Part shown: in pieces, positions 26,676 to 34,372 of the stretch
Position numbering within the stretch: the stretch's first letter is position 1
Layout: every line of letters starts with the position of its first letter
Made by a program: the position numbers and the translations under genes
The notes under the pieces: generated by a model
Databases searched by the model: none
What the model was told of the DNA's origin: nothing
The model's input: only the letters and a program-made list of their open reading frames with translations
Assembly (NCBI GenBank): GCA_002722455.1
Contig: PBMB01000015.1
Coordinates: forward strand, 40,500 to 104,499
Length of the DNA stretch: 64,000 nt
Origin: Chloroflexota bacterium
Lineage (GTDB): Bacteria; Chloroflexota; Dehalococcoidia; Lucifugimonadales; GCA-2722455
Direction of reading: 5' to 3'

Positions 26676-27311
26676 ATGAAGTGGATACATGAATATAAAG
26701 CATTTATTGGAGTTCTTCTGTTAACATTTTCTTTTAATGGATATGCTAATCAGATCAAAAGAACCATTCTCGATATCGATCAAGAAATATTATATCAAGA
26801 ATTTAATTTAGAAAATAAAATCAGCAGAAATGTTTTTAAAAAATCAATTGAAAAACATAATCAAAGCAAATCTAAAAAACATGATATATTAACTATTATA
26901 GATTTTGGACAACCTTCCAGTATTAAGAGATTAGTTGTTTTAGATCTGAAAAAAAACAAAGTTCTTTTCAATGAATATGTTTCTCATGGTGCTAAGTCTG
27001 GTGGTTTATTTGCTAAAAGTTTTTCAAATATTGATGGAAGCCATCAAAGCTCTCTTGGTCAATACTTAACTGAAAATACATATTATGGAAAACACGGTTA
27101 TTCTTTAATTTTAGATGGAAAAGAAAAAACTAATAGTAAAGCTAAAAGCAGATATATTGTTTTTCATGGAGCTGAATATTCTAGTCAACGTTTTTTGGAT
27201 AAGTTCGGTTATTTAGGAAGAAGTCATGGCTGTCCTTCTGTTGATAAAAAAGTATCTAGAAAAATAATAAATGTAATAAAAGAAGGCAGTTACATATATG
27301 CTTATAAATAA
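26676..27311 (+). CDS. Murein L,D-transpeptidase catalytic domain protein
   Basis: 211 residues with an N-terminal hydrophobic signal (FIGVLLLTFSFNGYA). The catalytic region of the YkuD-like murein L,D-transpeptidase family follows: LVVLDLKKNKVLFNEYVSHG, SLGQYLTENTYYGKHGYSL, YIVFHGAEY with the conserved His, and GRSHGCPSVDKK with the nucleophile Cys in SHGCP. It should cross-link or trim peptide stems in the periplasm. It has its own terminator at 27314 and no operon partner. Confidence 0.9.
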   Translation: MKWIHEYKAFIGVLLLTFSFNGYANQIKRTILDIDQEILYQEFNLENKISRNVFKKSIEKHNQSKSKKHDILTIIDFGQPSSIKRLVVLDLKKNKVLFNEYVSHGAKSGGLFAKSFSNIDGSHQSSLGQYLTENTYYGKHGYSLILDGKEKTNSKAKSRYIVFHGAEYSSQRFLDKFGYLGRSHGCPSVDKKVSRKIINVIKEGSYIYAYK

Positions 27312-27313
27312 AA

Positions 27314-27340
27314 AAAAGGAACTACTTAGTTCCTTTTTTT
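27314..27340. terminator. Terminator after the L,D-transpeptidase gene
   Basis: AAAAGGAACTA pairs with TAGTTCCTTTT around a short loop, then a T run. Confidence 0.85.
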
Positions 27341-27400
27341 GCTATTTTTAAATGTAGATTATAATTTGTAACTCAAATATTATTTTTCTTTTAAAGATTA

Positions 27401-27931
27401 TTATTCCAATTTATATTTAGATATATCTACTATACCTTTTCTTTTCATCCATTCTTGTGTTTTCTTTCTTACATCCATTACAATTTCCATTTGCCATTGA
27501 TGTTGAGGTAAAAAGGTAACTTTTGCTTCTGTTAACACAGGATTTTTATAATCATAGTAGTAATGAACGATAGGTAGATCGCCTGTTTCTACTAGCATTT
27601 GTAAAATATCTGTATTTTGACGAAGTTTTGCTTTAGTTGCTTCTCCAATCCAAGTTCTAAATCTATCATCAACAACTTCTTCATAATTAATATTTTCAAG
27701 ACATATTCTACCTAATTGATTTGCGTCATAACCATGAAGTTTTCTTAATCTATTATATTGACGACCAGAAGCCAACCAAAACCAAAAGCCTTCCATTGAT
27801 TCAAATTCGCCAAATGTTTTATGTTTAAAAGGACTTCTTGCATAATTTGTAAGAAGTCTTCCAACTTTTGTTCTTGCTTTTGAATAAGCATTTATATGAT
27901 CTATTCCGTCATTTTCTGGTCTAAAACTCAT
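27401..27931 (-). CDS. NADAR/YbiA-like protein
   Basis: 176 residues with the NADAR superfamily layout: LTNYARSPFKHKTFGEFESM followed by EGFWFW (Glu47 at the usual SxE position), GYDANQLGR matching the AkrlGR segment, then AKLRQNTDILQMLVETGDLP, which matches the KFrqnpxLxxxLxxTGDxxLVE signature. NADAR proteins act on N-glycosidic or ADP-ribose substrates, and some reverse guanine ADP-ribosylation by DarT toxins. Similar proteins are common in phages. Here it forms an operon with the 263-aa gene just upstream (9 bp gap). The family link is inferred from motif order. Confidence 0.65.
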   Translation of the reverse strand: MSFRPENDGIDHINAYSKARTKVGRLLTNYARSPFKHKTFGEFESMEGFWFWLASGRQYNRLRKLHGYDANQLGRICLENINYEEVVDDRFRTWIGEATKAKLRQNTDILQMLVETGDLPIVHYYYDYKNPVLTEAKVTFLPQHQWQMEIVMDVRKKTQEWMKRKGIVDISKYKLE

Positions 27932-27940
27932 TATTTTCCT

Positions 27941-28732
27941 TTAACAACTAAAATGGAGATCTAACATTTCTCCCAATCCTATGATTCTATCTTTAATTTC
28001 TCCTAATGTCGAATATTTTTCTTCTCCAAAAGATTCTTTCATTAAATTTAAAAGGGTTTCTTTATCGGAAGGATTTTCAATAGATTCTTCTCCTAGTAAA
28101 ATATTTACTTTTGTTTCATTTTCTTTAAATACAAAGTTCAAAAGAACATCTGACATTTCTCCTAAACCACCTTTTGAACAAGAAAACACTAGCTTTTCAT
28201 TATTCAGAGATAAAAATTCAGGATTCCAACCAATTTCACCAAAAATTAAATTATTTAAATTAAAATGGTCTTCTTCAAGAGAAGGAGAACTGCTCGAAAT
28301 CAATACATTTTCTTCATTAAACTCAATAGATTCAATTTTGTAAGATAATGTATGATTTTTTTCTTGATCAATTGTGTAGATTATTGAATCATTCGTTTTT
28401 TCTTCTACAATTTGGATTTTAATAGAAGGCAAACTTTCCGACTTTGTTTCCGTATAAGTTTCATATTTTTCGTCAGAGGAATCATATGACAAGATATAGA
28501 CATAATCATCTGTTTTTTTCAAAAGTGTTTTCACAAACAAGTAATTTCTTTCTTCAAAATCTTTAAATTCTTCGACTTTTTTCAAATCATATGCGTCATT
28601 AATTTTCGAAACATCAATACCTAAAAACACTTCTTTAATTGGTTTTAATTTTTTATTTAAAAAAGTTACCTTATATGAATGAAGCGAGTCAATTTTTTTT
28701 TGAAAATCTTTTTTTAATTCTTTTGTAAACAT
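27941..28732 (-). CDS. Unknown protein, 263 aa
   Basis: Soluble Glu/Ser-rich protein of mixed strand and helix, no signal peptide, no recognised domain. It lies directly upstream of the NADAR-like gene with a 9-bp gap, so the two are co-transcribed. A strong terminator at 28744 separates it from yqeY. Confidence 0.7.
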   Translation of the reverse strand: MFTKELKKDFQKKIDSLHSYKVTFLNKKLKPIKEVFLGIDVSKINDAYDLKKVEEFKDFEERNYLFVKTLLKKTDDYVYILSYDSSDEKYETYTETKSESLPSIKIQIVEEKTNDSIIYTIDQEKNHTLSYKIESIEFNEENVLISSSSPSLEEDHFNLNNLIFGEIGWNPEFLSLNNEKLVFSCSKGGLGEMSDVLLNFVFKENETKVNILLGEESIENPSDKETLLNLMKESFGEEKYSTLGEIKDRIIGLGEMLDLHFSC

Positions 28733-28743
28733 TTATTACCTCT

Positions 28744-28779
28744 AAAAAAAGAAGATAGAGAACTAGGAAGTTCTCTATC
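28744..28779 (-). terminator. Terminator after yqeY
   Basis: An 11-bp perfect stem, GATAGAGAACT (28754-28764) with AGTTCTCTATC (28769-28779), followed on the minus strand by a T7 run (28750-28744). Confidence 0.9.
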
Positions 28780-28795
28780 TTTTATTGTTTTATTG

Positions 28796-29263
28796 TTATT
28801 GAGACATTTCTTGTAAAGTTTTACGAACAACTCCACTTGCTTTACCCATATCTGCTCGACCTGCAAGCTGTGGTTTTAGAATTGCCATTACCTTACCCAT
28901 CTCATTCATTTGAGTTGCGCCAGATTCTTTAAGTGCAGCTTCAATTAACTCAGCGACTTCGTCTTCCGTTAATGCTTTTGGCATGAACTCGTCTTCAATA
29001 TACTTAATTTCCGCAGCTTCTTGCTCTGCCAGATCTTCACGACCTGCTTTTTGGAATTGTTCAATTGAGTCTTTACGCTGTTTTACCATTTTAACAAGAA
29101 TCGCCATTTCTTGATCTTCTGTTAGAGATTCTAGTTTTTCGTCAACACAACGTTGTTTAAATGCAGCACCGATTGAAGACAGTGTAGTCTTTGCTACAGC
29201 ATCTTTATTTTTCATTGCCATTTTTCGTAGATTCATTAATCGTGGTGCAATTAGTTCAGCCAT
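28796..29263 (-). CDS. yqeY: GatB/YqeY-domain protein
   Basis: 155 residues, the normal size of YqeY. Family features are present: LRKMAMKNKDAVAKTTLSSI at the N-terminus, VKQRKDSIEQFQKAGREDLA, EQEAAEIKYIEDEFMPKALT and GKVMAILKPQLAGRADMG with the C-terminal VRKTLQEM. YqeY shares the tRNA-binding tail domain of the GatB amidotransferase subunit, but its role is not settled. It is slightly less A/T-biased than its neighbours, which may indicate later acquisition. A housekeeping-type protein like this is unusual on a mobile replicon. Confidence 0.93.
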   Translation of the reverse strand: MAELIAPRLMNLRKMAMKNKDAVAKTTLSSIGAAFKQRCVDEKLESLTEDQEMAILVKMVKQRKDSIEQFQKAGREDLAEQEAAEIKYIEDEFMPKALTEDEVAELIEAALKESGATQMNEMGKVMAILKPQLAGRADMGKASGVVRKTLQEMSQ

Positions 29264-29321
29264 TTTTATTCTCCTTTTAGGTTCTATTTAATAATGAAGC
29301 TTTATTATATTCTATTAAGCA

Positions 29322-29645
29322 TTAAAGGTCAAGCTTTTTATACATTTCAGACATCATTACTTTATGTCCACATTCTGTTACATTTATATATATGTCTTTT
29401 GCTTCTCTATCTTCAACTTTAACTGCTGAAGATAGAACCATTAAATGTTGATTTCTTTCTAATAATTTTGCCAAAGATTTGTAATTTATTCCTAGTTCTA
29501 ACTTTAAATCTTCTACTGTTATCTCTCTAGGAGATACTTTCATTAAATAGGCAAACATTTTTAATGATAAATGCTCCCAAAAATCTTCTGAACCTTGTCG
29601 AGTTGCTTTGTTTATATCTCTTAAATATTGCAATCTGTTAGTCAT
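29322..29645 (-). CDS. Small winged-helix-like protein, 107 aa
   Basis: Helices around EDFWEHLSLKMFAYLMK and EITVEDLKLELGINYKSLAK, followed by a two-stranded wing (VEDREAKDIYINVTECGHKV), suggest a MarR-like winged helix DNA-binding fold. It could be a regulator of the adjacent yqeY gene, 58 bp downstream on the same strand. The assignment rests on predicted secondary structure only. Confidence 0.6.
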   Translation of the reverse strand: MTNRLQYLRDINKATRQGSEDFWEHLSLKMFAYLMKVSPREITVEDLKLELGINYKSLAKLLERNQHLMVLSSAVKVEDREAKDIYINVTECGHKVMMSEMYKKLDL

Positions 29646-29723
29646 TTTTTTTTACCTTTATTTCTTCAATTGTTGGCATTATTGTACTTTATTTTTTTAT
29701 CAAAATCAATTTTAAAATTTTTC

Positions 29724-30183
29724 TTGCTTTTTAATTATTGTTAGTATTATAATGCTATTTCTAATCGGTTACTTTGTGAACAGTCCGAAAATTGACAGTG
29801 CCAAAAATACAGTAAGTAAGGTGTTTTTAACTATGTTTATATTGTTTTTGTATAATAATAATATTAAGACGGTTACTTAATTAATTATTTGTTTTTAACT
29901 TGTTGATTTTTATGATTTTATTTCTTTTTGTTTTTGTCTTGAAAATGAGATTGTTTTATTTATTTTAAATGGAAATGTAATAAAAATAAAGCGTTCGTTG
30001 TGCATATAAAAAAAATGAGTTTTTTTTAAAAAAAAGGTTGATTTTTCTTTTAAGTGTTGGTAGAATACAAACATAAGATAAAGGAACGAAAGAAATACTT
30101 TATCACCATTTAATAATAATAATTACATCCCGCATTATATGCAAACCCCTATTAACCCCGCCACTTTTAGTGGCGTTTTTTTT
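29724..30183 (+). ncRNA. Gene-free 630-bp interval with promoter, nested inverted repeats and terminator
   Basis: No ORF is supported between 29646 and 30273. A promoter (TTGCTT 29724-29729, TATAAT 29748-29753, 18-nt spacer) and a strong terminator (CGCCAC 30159-30164, GTGGCG 30170-30175, T8) on the plus strand frame about 420 nt. Inside are TGCATATA (30001) with TATATGCA (30136), and within that GATAAAG (30077) with CTTTATC (30098). CGGTTACTT occurs near 29766 and 29870. A non-coding transcript is possible. Confidence 0.4.
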
Positions 30184-30273
30184 GTCTATCATTTAAAAAT
30201 AAAACTATGAAAAGTTAATTTATTTGGTATAATGTAGATAGGTTGTTAATATTTATATTGGAGGAAAAATACA

Positions 30274-30576
30274 ATGTCAGATTTTAAAGTTAAAATGGAA
30301 GAGATTCTTGAACAAGAAGGGATTAATATGTCAGATAACATTCTTGACACAGAGACTACTTATGAAAATGTAATTGATTATTGTGCTAAATTATCAAAAG
30401 ATGGGTATGATCATTCATTAATTGACTCTATACAAATGTATAAATTCAATAATATGAACATATCTCATGTTTTCTTAGGAAAAGTTGAAATGATAGAACG
30501 TGCTCAACAAGCATATCAAATGCCTTCTACTGCTAGAAGTAAACCACAAAGTCCGAGAAGACGTAGACCGTCTTAA
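30274..30576 (+). CDS. Unknown small protein, 100 aa, basic tail
   Basis: Preceded by TATAAT near 30228 and a good GGAGG site. The helical N-terminal part is acidic. The C-terminus is a Pro/Arg/Ser-rich tail (KPQSPRRRRPS) that could bind nucleic acid. No domain recognised. It overlaps the convergent NYN gene by 4 bp. Confidence 0.75.
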   Translation: MSDFKVKMEEILEQEGINMSDNILDTETTYENVIDYCAKLSKDGYDHSLIDSIQMYKFNNMNISHVFLGKVEMIERAQQAYQMPSTARSKPQSPRRRRPS

Positions 30577-31328
30577 TTTTTATTTTTTTTAGGCTTTCTT
30601 ATAAGGTAATAGCTTTTGCTGTTGCCTTTATTTTTTTCTACAAAATCAAAAAGGAATAGATTCTTAAAAAATGGTTTCAATTTCGCATACCCCATTTTTT
30701 TATAATCAATTTTATGATTGGTTTCTTTTGCTTTGTTTTGCATTAATTGATAAACAAGACTCATATCCACTTCTTTTGTTTTATGATCTAGATAGGAAGA
30801 CAAAGCCATTTTACATAATCTTTTTTTATCTTTTATATATTCCTGTCCAAGTTTTTTTTCTTTTTTCTGAATGGATTTCTTTTGATTATTTGGGATAGAA
30901 ATCTCCCAGAAATCATTTGCAGCTTCTTTTAGTGTTGTTGAAGCACTAGAATCGCTGCATATTATAATGCTTTTTTTGTTTTCTTTTATCTTGTGGACTA
31001 AACTTGTGAAATCTGAATCACCTGTCATTATAATAAATACGTCTATCTCTTTAATTAACAATAGTTCCATTGCATAAACAACGAGTTCGATATCCGAACC
31101 ATTTTTTCTTTTTGAATAAGAAGGGCTATGTTTCTTATCTATCTGATGCTCCTTCAATACTTGATGCCAAGAAGGGTTGATATCCGCATTCCAATTTGCA
31201 AAAGCTTTTTTATCTACTAAAATGAAATTAGTTGTTTTTATATAACTTGTGATTTTTTTCTCTAAATCTGAAATACTTCTATGAGAAACGTTCTCTATAT
31301 CTATTAATAAAGCTATTTTTTTTTGCAT
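30573..31328 (-). CDS. NYN-domain ribonuclease-like protein with LOTUS/OST-HTH domain
   Basis: 251 residues. The NYN/PIN-like domain (about 1-150) has all acidic motifs: ALLIDIENVS, KNGSDIELVVYAMELL and FIIMTGDSDFTSLVHKIKEN, the LabA/MARF1 pattern. The C-terminal 80 residues (MALSSYLDHKTKEVDMSLVY, then KMGYAKLKPFFKNLFLFDFV) match an OST-HTH/LOTUS RNA-binding domain. Such proteins are thought to cleave or bind RNA in the cytosol. It is convergent with the 100-aa gene. On a mobile replicon it could act on host transcripts; that is inference. Confidence 0.88.
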   Translation of the reverse strand: MQKKIALLIDIENVSHRSISDLEKKITSYIKTTNFILVDKKAFANWNADINPSWHQVLKEHQIDKKHSPSYSKRKNGSDIELVVYAMELLLIKEIDVFIIMTGDSDFTSLVHKIKENKKSIIICSDSSASTTLKEAANDFWEISIPNNQKKSIQKKEKKLGQEYIKDKKRLCKMALSSYLDHKTKEVDMSLVYQLMQNKAKETNHKIDYKKMGYAKLKPFFKNLFLFDFVEKNKGNSKSYYLIRKPKKNKN

Positions 31329-31551
31329 AAAGCAACCTTTTATATTGATAACCTTAAATAGAGGCTAACACAAATAAAATCAAGTTGCAAATTGCATAAT
31401 AAATAAACAATTAATTATAATTGAAAAAATCAAGATGTGACTAAATTAAAAAAATAACATTATAGTACTATTTTTGGTTACTTTTATTTCATTTTTGTGT
31501 TATAATAAACTTATAAGGTTAAGGAAATATTTATTTTATAAGGATTATAAT

Positions 31552-31686
31552 ATGAAAGAGCAAAATGAACAAAGCAAAAGCAAGAAGGCGTGGAAGTTGG
31601 ATGATGAAGTTGTTAAACAATTAGCTTCTCGACATAGAGAAATACAACATAAGATATTGTCTGACTATAAATTTGAAAAGAAGTAG
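31552..31686 (+). CDS. Small basic protein, 44 aa
   Basis: The start at 31552 follows AAGGATTATAAT, a usable Shine-Dalgarno; an in-frame start at 31474 has none and would add an implausible N-terminus. The product is highly charged (Lys, Gln, Glu). It is followed 32 nt later by a membrane protein gene, probably in one operon. Confidence 0.55.
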   Translation: MKEQNEQSKSKKAWKLDDEVVKQLASRHREIQHKILSDYKFEKK

Positions 31687-31718
31687 ATTAGTTAAAAAAC
31701 AAAATTTAAGGTGTGTAT

Positions 31719-32084
31719 ATGTTAAAAAAAATATTTAAAGAAAATCTTTTATTCGGAATCGTTTTGATTGGTCTTGTTGGTTATTCATTATTTATAGATA
31801 ATGAACACTTATTAGAAATGGCTGGTTTTTTATTCTTAGCAACCATTGTTTCAACAGTGTTATCAACTTCGTTATTTTTTATGGTTCCTGCTAAATATGC
31901 GGCTGTTGCATTTGGATTTATGTTTGCAGCAATAGGAATTAAATTTTTATTATCTTCTATTTTCTTTGGAATTGGTTTAGTTCATGTTCATGAGGATTAT
32001 TTTCAAACATATGTGATCTTTGGTTTTGTTGCCTTGTTGGTTTATAAACTATCACTTGTTTTTTTTGTTAATGACAAAAAATAA
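31719..32084 (+). CDS. Small integral membrane protein, 121 aa
   Basis: Four hydrophobic segments (LFGIVLIGLVGYSLFI, GFLFLATIVSTVLSTSLFFM, YAAVAFGFMFAAIGIKFLL, YVIFGFVALLVYKLSLVFF). The start at 31719 is chosen for the AAGGTG site just upstream; a GTG at 31713 is the alternative. No family recognised. Confidence 0.7.
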   Translation: MLKKIFKENLLFGIVLIGLVGYSLFIDNEHLLEMAGFLFLATIVSTVLSTSLFFMVPAKYAAVAFGFMFAAIGIKFLLSSIFFGIGLVHVHEDYFQTYVIFGFVALLVYKLSLVFFVNDKK

Positions 32085-32095
32085 AAATAATATAA

Positions 32096-32128
32096 AAAAA
32101 GACTCTATCCCAAGAGTCTTTTTTTTCT
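32096..32128. terminator. Bidirectional terminator
   Basis: AAAGACTC (32098-32105) pairs with GAGTCTTT, flanked by A and T runs, between convergent genes. Confidence 0.88.
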
Positions 32129-32146
32129 TTCATTGATTACTATTTT

Positions 32147-32845
32147 TTATTCTTGATCTCCAAAGAATTTTCTTTCTGACCTTTTTATTTCTGGCAATAC
32201 TCTATATTTAACATTATCATTTGTTTCTTTTGTATTATCTATTGCTACAAAAGAATATTGAATATCGTCTGGATTAGAGGTAAATTTTCCATTAGATTTT
32301 AGCATTAAACCAACTGTTAATTTAACATGATTTGATTTATCAAAAATAAAACTATTTCTTTCTGTTAATACTACATTTGTTTTTCTTGATAAAACAACGT
32401 TATCTGGAAGATTCACTTTTGTCCATATATTATAATTTTTTCTTTCTGATTGACCAATCTTTCCACCTTCATTTGCGCCTGTCGAATAAGCAATACCATT
32501 TGAATTTATAAAGAAGCCATAATTACTATACGCAGCTATTTCTATTACTGTCTCAGGCATGTCTATTTTTGTCCATTTAAATCTATCTTTTTTATCTCCT
32601 AGACCCAATTGACCTAAATCATTATAACCTACAACATACAAATTTCCGTCTTTAATTCCATAACAATGTGATTTACCACAGCTTGTTTTAGAAAACACTT
32701 TTGAGTCATTAAATATCGAATATTGATATAATTCAGGGTTTCTGTCCAAAAATATATCTACTGGAAATTGAGAGAAAGCCTTTCCAGTAAATAATCCAGT
32801 AACTATTACAAAACTTGATAATACTTTATGTGTTTTTTTGTTCAT
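32147..32845 (-). CDS. Exported RCC1-repeat protein
   Basis: 232 residues with a signal peptide (SSFVIVTGLFTGKAFS). Two RCC1 beta-propeller blades are clear: KDGNLYVVGYNDLGQLGLGD and NSNGIAYSTGANEGGKIGQS, each followed by WTKI/WTKV. A complete seven-blade propeller would need about 350 residues, so this is a partial propeller or a fragment of an assembly. It is probably periplasmic or surface located and may bind a protein partner. Single gene, own terminator. Confidence 0.8.
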   Translation of the reverse strand: MNKKTHKVLSSFVIVTGLFTGKAFSQFPVDIFLDRNPELYQYSIFNDSKVFSKTSCGKSHCYGIKDGNLYVVGYNDLGQLGLGDKKDRFKWTKIDMPETVIEIAAYSNYGFFINSNGIAYSTGANEGGKIGQSERKNYNIWTKVNLPDNVVLSRKTNVVLTERNSFIFDKSNHVKLTVGLMLKSNGKFTSNPDDIQYSFVAIDNTKETNDNVKYRVLPEIKRSERKFFGDQE

Positions 32846-33048
32846 AATGTAAGCCTTTGATTATAAATAATTATGTCTATTATATCATTTTTGTGATCTT
32901 TATTCAATAAAAATATGCTTTTAATATGTTAATACTTAGAAAACTTGATTTAATTTATCTTTTTTGATATAGTAAAACTCCTTTATTTTGTTCGAAGTGC
33001 TTAATATGAATAATATTTTAGGAATACTAATAAGACAGAGGTATGATA

Positions 33049-33465
33049 ATGTCCAAAAATTGCAAATGTGGAGAATATCAAAGATATTCTGAATATAAAA
33101 ACGAAAAAGAAGAAGAAGGTTTTTTAATTGATTTAATTTTAAAAGACGATGACTGTGTCAATTGTCATAATAAATTAATTTATGGAACTTCAGATGAAGT
33201 GGAGCTATTAGATATAAAGAAAGAAAAAACATTATCTAAATATGATGCTCATTGTAGTTGTGGTTGTTATTACCCTTATGAAAAACATGTTCAAACAGCC
33301 AAAAATAAAGGACAAAATATTGCCCCAATGATTCCTTTAAAGGATTGTTATAATTGCTTTAAAATTAGAAAATATGGAACAATTGAGCCAGAAACGATTC
33401 AAACAATGAAATTGGAAGATGCTAAAAATAGAGTTGCTTCTAGAGAAAGTCGAAAAGTTAAATAA
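33049..33465 (+). CDS. Cysteine-rich, probable zinc-binding protein, 138 aa
   Basis: The second ATG (33049) is chosen because AGAGG is 7 nt from it but only 1 nt from the ATG at 33043. Four Cys clusters form two similar halves: CKCGEYQRY with DDDCVNCHNKLIYGT, and HCSCGCYYPYEKH with KDCYNCFKIRKYGT. Each half could bind one zinc, so it looks like an internal duplication of a zinc ribbon. Function unknown. Confidence 0.75.
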   Translation: MSKNCKCGEYQRYSEYKNEKEEEGFLIDLILKDDDCVNCHNKLIYGTSDEVELLDIKKEKTLSKYDAHCSCGCYYPYEKHVQTAKNKGQNIAPMIPLKDCYNCFKIRKYGTIEPETIQTMKLEDAKNRVASRESRKVK

Positions 33466-33478
33466 CAACACATAATAA

Positions 33479-33507
33479 AAAAGACACTGGGAAGTGTCTT
33501 TTTTTAT
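33479..33507. terminator. Terminator after the zinc protein gene
   Basis: AAGACACT (33481-33488) pairs with AGTGTCTT (33493-33500), then a T run. Confidence 0.85.
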
Positions 33508-33518
33508 TGGTTTTTATT

Positions 33519-33650
33519 TCATTGTATTGCTGACAATAAAAGCATTATAGAAAATAGGGCGCAAGCTCCAAATGATAAAATCTTGTCTTTTCTTCCGCAG
33601 TCTTCTTCATTTAATTTTTTTGTTTTTACTTTAATATTTTGGTCTTTCAT
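33519..33650 (-). CDS. Small single-span membrane protein, 43 aa
   Basis: A short minus-strand frame: charged N-terminus (MKDQNIKVKTKKLNEEDCGR) then one hydrophobic segment (ILSFGACALFSIMLLLSAIQ). A weak GGGA lies upstream and the terminator at 33479-33507 follows the stop. Topology would be N-in by the positive-inside rule. Confidence 0.5.
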   Translation of the reverse strand: MKDQNIKVKTKKLNEEDCGRKDKILSFGACALFSIMLLLSAIQ

Positions 33651-33776
33651 ATATTATCGTCCCTTTTTTAATTATTTTATATATATATTGTACCATTTAA
33701 CGACCTTGAATCAAATTATCATTGTTTTTTTTCTATAAATAATGTACTATTTTTTGAAAGGGAGACTTTAAATACT

Positions 33777-34124
33777 ATGATTATTGTTTGCAACAAAAAA
33801 AATATGCCAGAACTCAAAGTTAATCGAGAAATAATTAAGATAATGAGACCTTCTCTTTTATCTAATGAATTCTCTCATAATCCAAACAGTGCTGCTAAAT
33901 TTCTTGTTTCTACTAGGAAAGAAGCAATAGAGAAATACAAAGAATATTTTGAAAGAGAAATAAAAAAAAATAATGATTTCAGAAAAGAAATAATTCATTT
34001 ATATAAACTTGCACAAAAGAAACACATTTATCTAATGTGTTGTTGTAAACCACAATCTTGTCATGGTGATGTTATTAAAGAATTTTTGGAAAAACATCTA
34101 GGTGATAAAATTTATTTAGATTGA
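33777..34124 (+). CDS. DUF4326-domain protein
   Basis: 115 residues. The C-terminal motif YLMCCCKPQSCHGDVIKEFL is the Cys-x-Pro-x-x-CHGDV signature of DUF4326, frequent in phages. The N-terminal half has the usual NPNSAAKFLVSTRKEAIEKY segment matching the short DUF4326 core. The biochemical role of this family is not known. Its 3' end overlaps the convergent RMF-like gene by 13 bp. Confidence 0.8.
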   Translation: MIIVCNKKNMPELKVNREIIKIMRPSLLSNEFSHNPNSAAKFLVSTRKEAIEKYKEYFEREIKKNNDFRKEIIHLYKLAQKKHIYLMCCCKPQSCHGDVIKEFLEKHLGDKIYLD

Positions 34125-34282
34125 TAATCTTTCCAACCTGAAAACCAAAAAATGTATTTTTCTGAATTTTCTTCGAATGGCGACATATTTTCATCTATTC
34201 CTTCTGAAGCTGCTTTCACACCCATTCTATAAGCATCATAATTTGTTTTTGTTTTTTTTTCTATATCTGACTTAATTAACAT
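34112..34282 (-). CDS. Ribosome modulation factor (RMF)-like protein, 56 aa
   Basis: The start at 34282 is chosen for the AAAAGG 6 nt upstream; it gives 56 residues, matching the 55 of E. coli RMF. The upstream ATG at 34297 lacks a site. NYDAYRMGVKAASEGIDENM aligns with the RMF pattern AxxxGYxAGixGRs, and the tail KYIFWFSGWKDYQ with the conserved WLGGWReA end. RMF binds 70S ribosomes and forms inactive dimers. A mobile-element copy could throttle host translation. Family call by pattern; the sequence is divergent. Confidence 0.6.
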   Translation of the reverse strand: MLIKSDIEKKTKTNYDAYRMGVKAASEGIDENMSPFEENSEKYIFWFSGWKDYQSK

Positions 34283-34342
34283 AAAAAACCTTTTCATTAT
34301 TTAAAACATATTATCATCTAGAAATATTAATACAAATTAAAA

Positions 34343-34372
34343 TAAAAAACTTGGCTTTTGCCAAGTTTTTTT
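34343..34372. terminator. Terminator after the disulfide reductase gene
   Basis: AACTTGGC (34348-34355), a TTTT-containing loop and GCCAAGTT (34360-34367), with A and T runs on each side. Confidence 0.88.
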
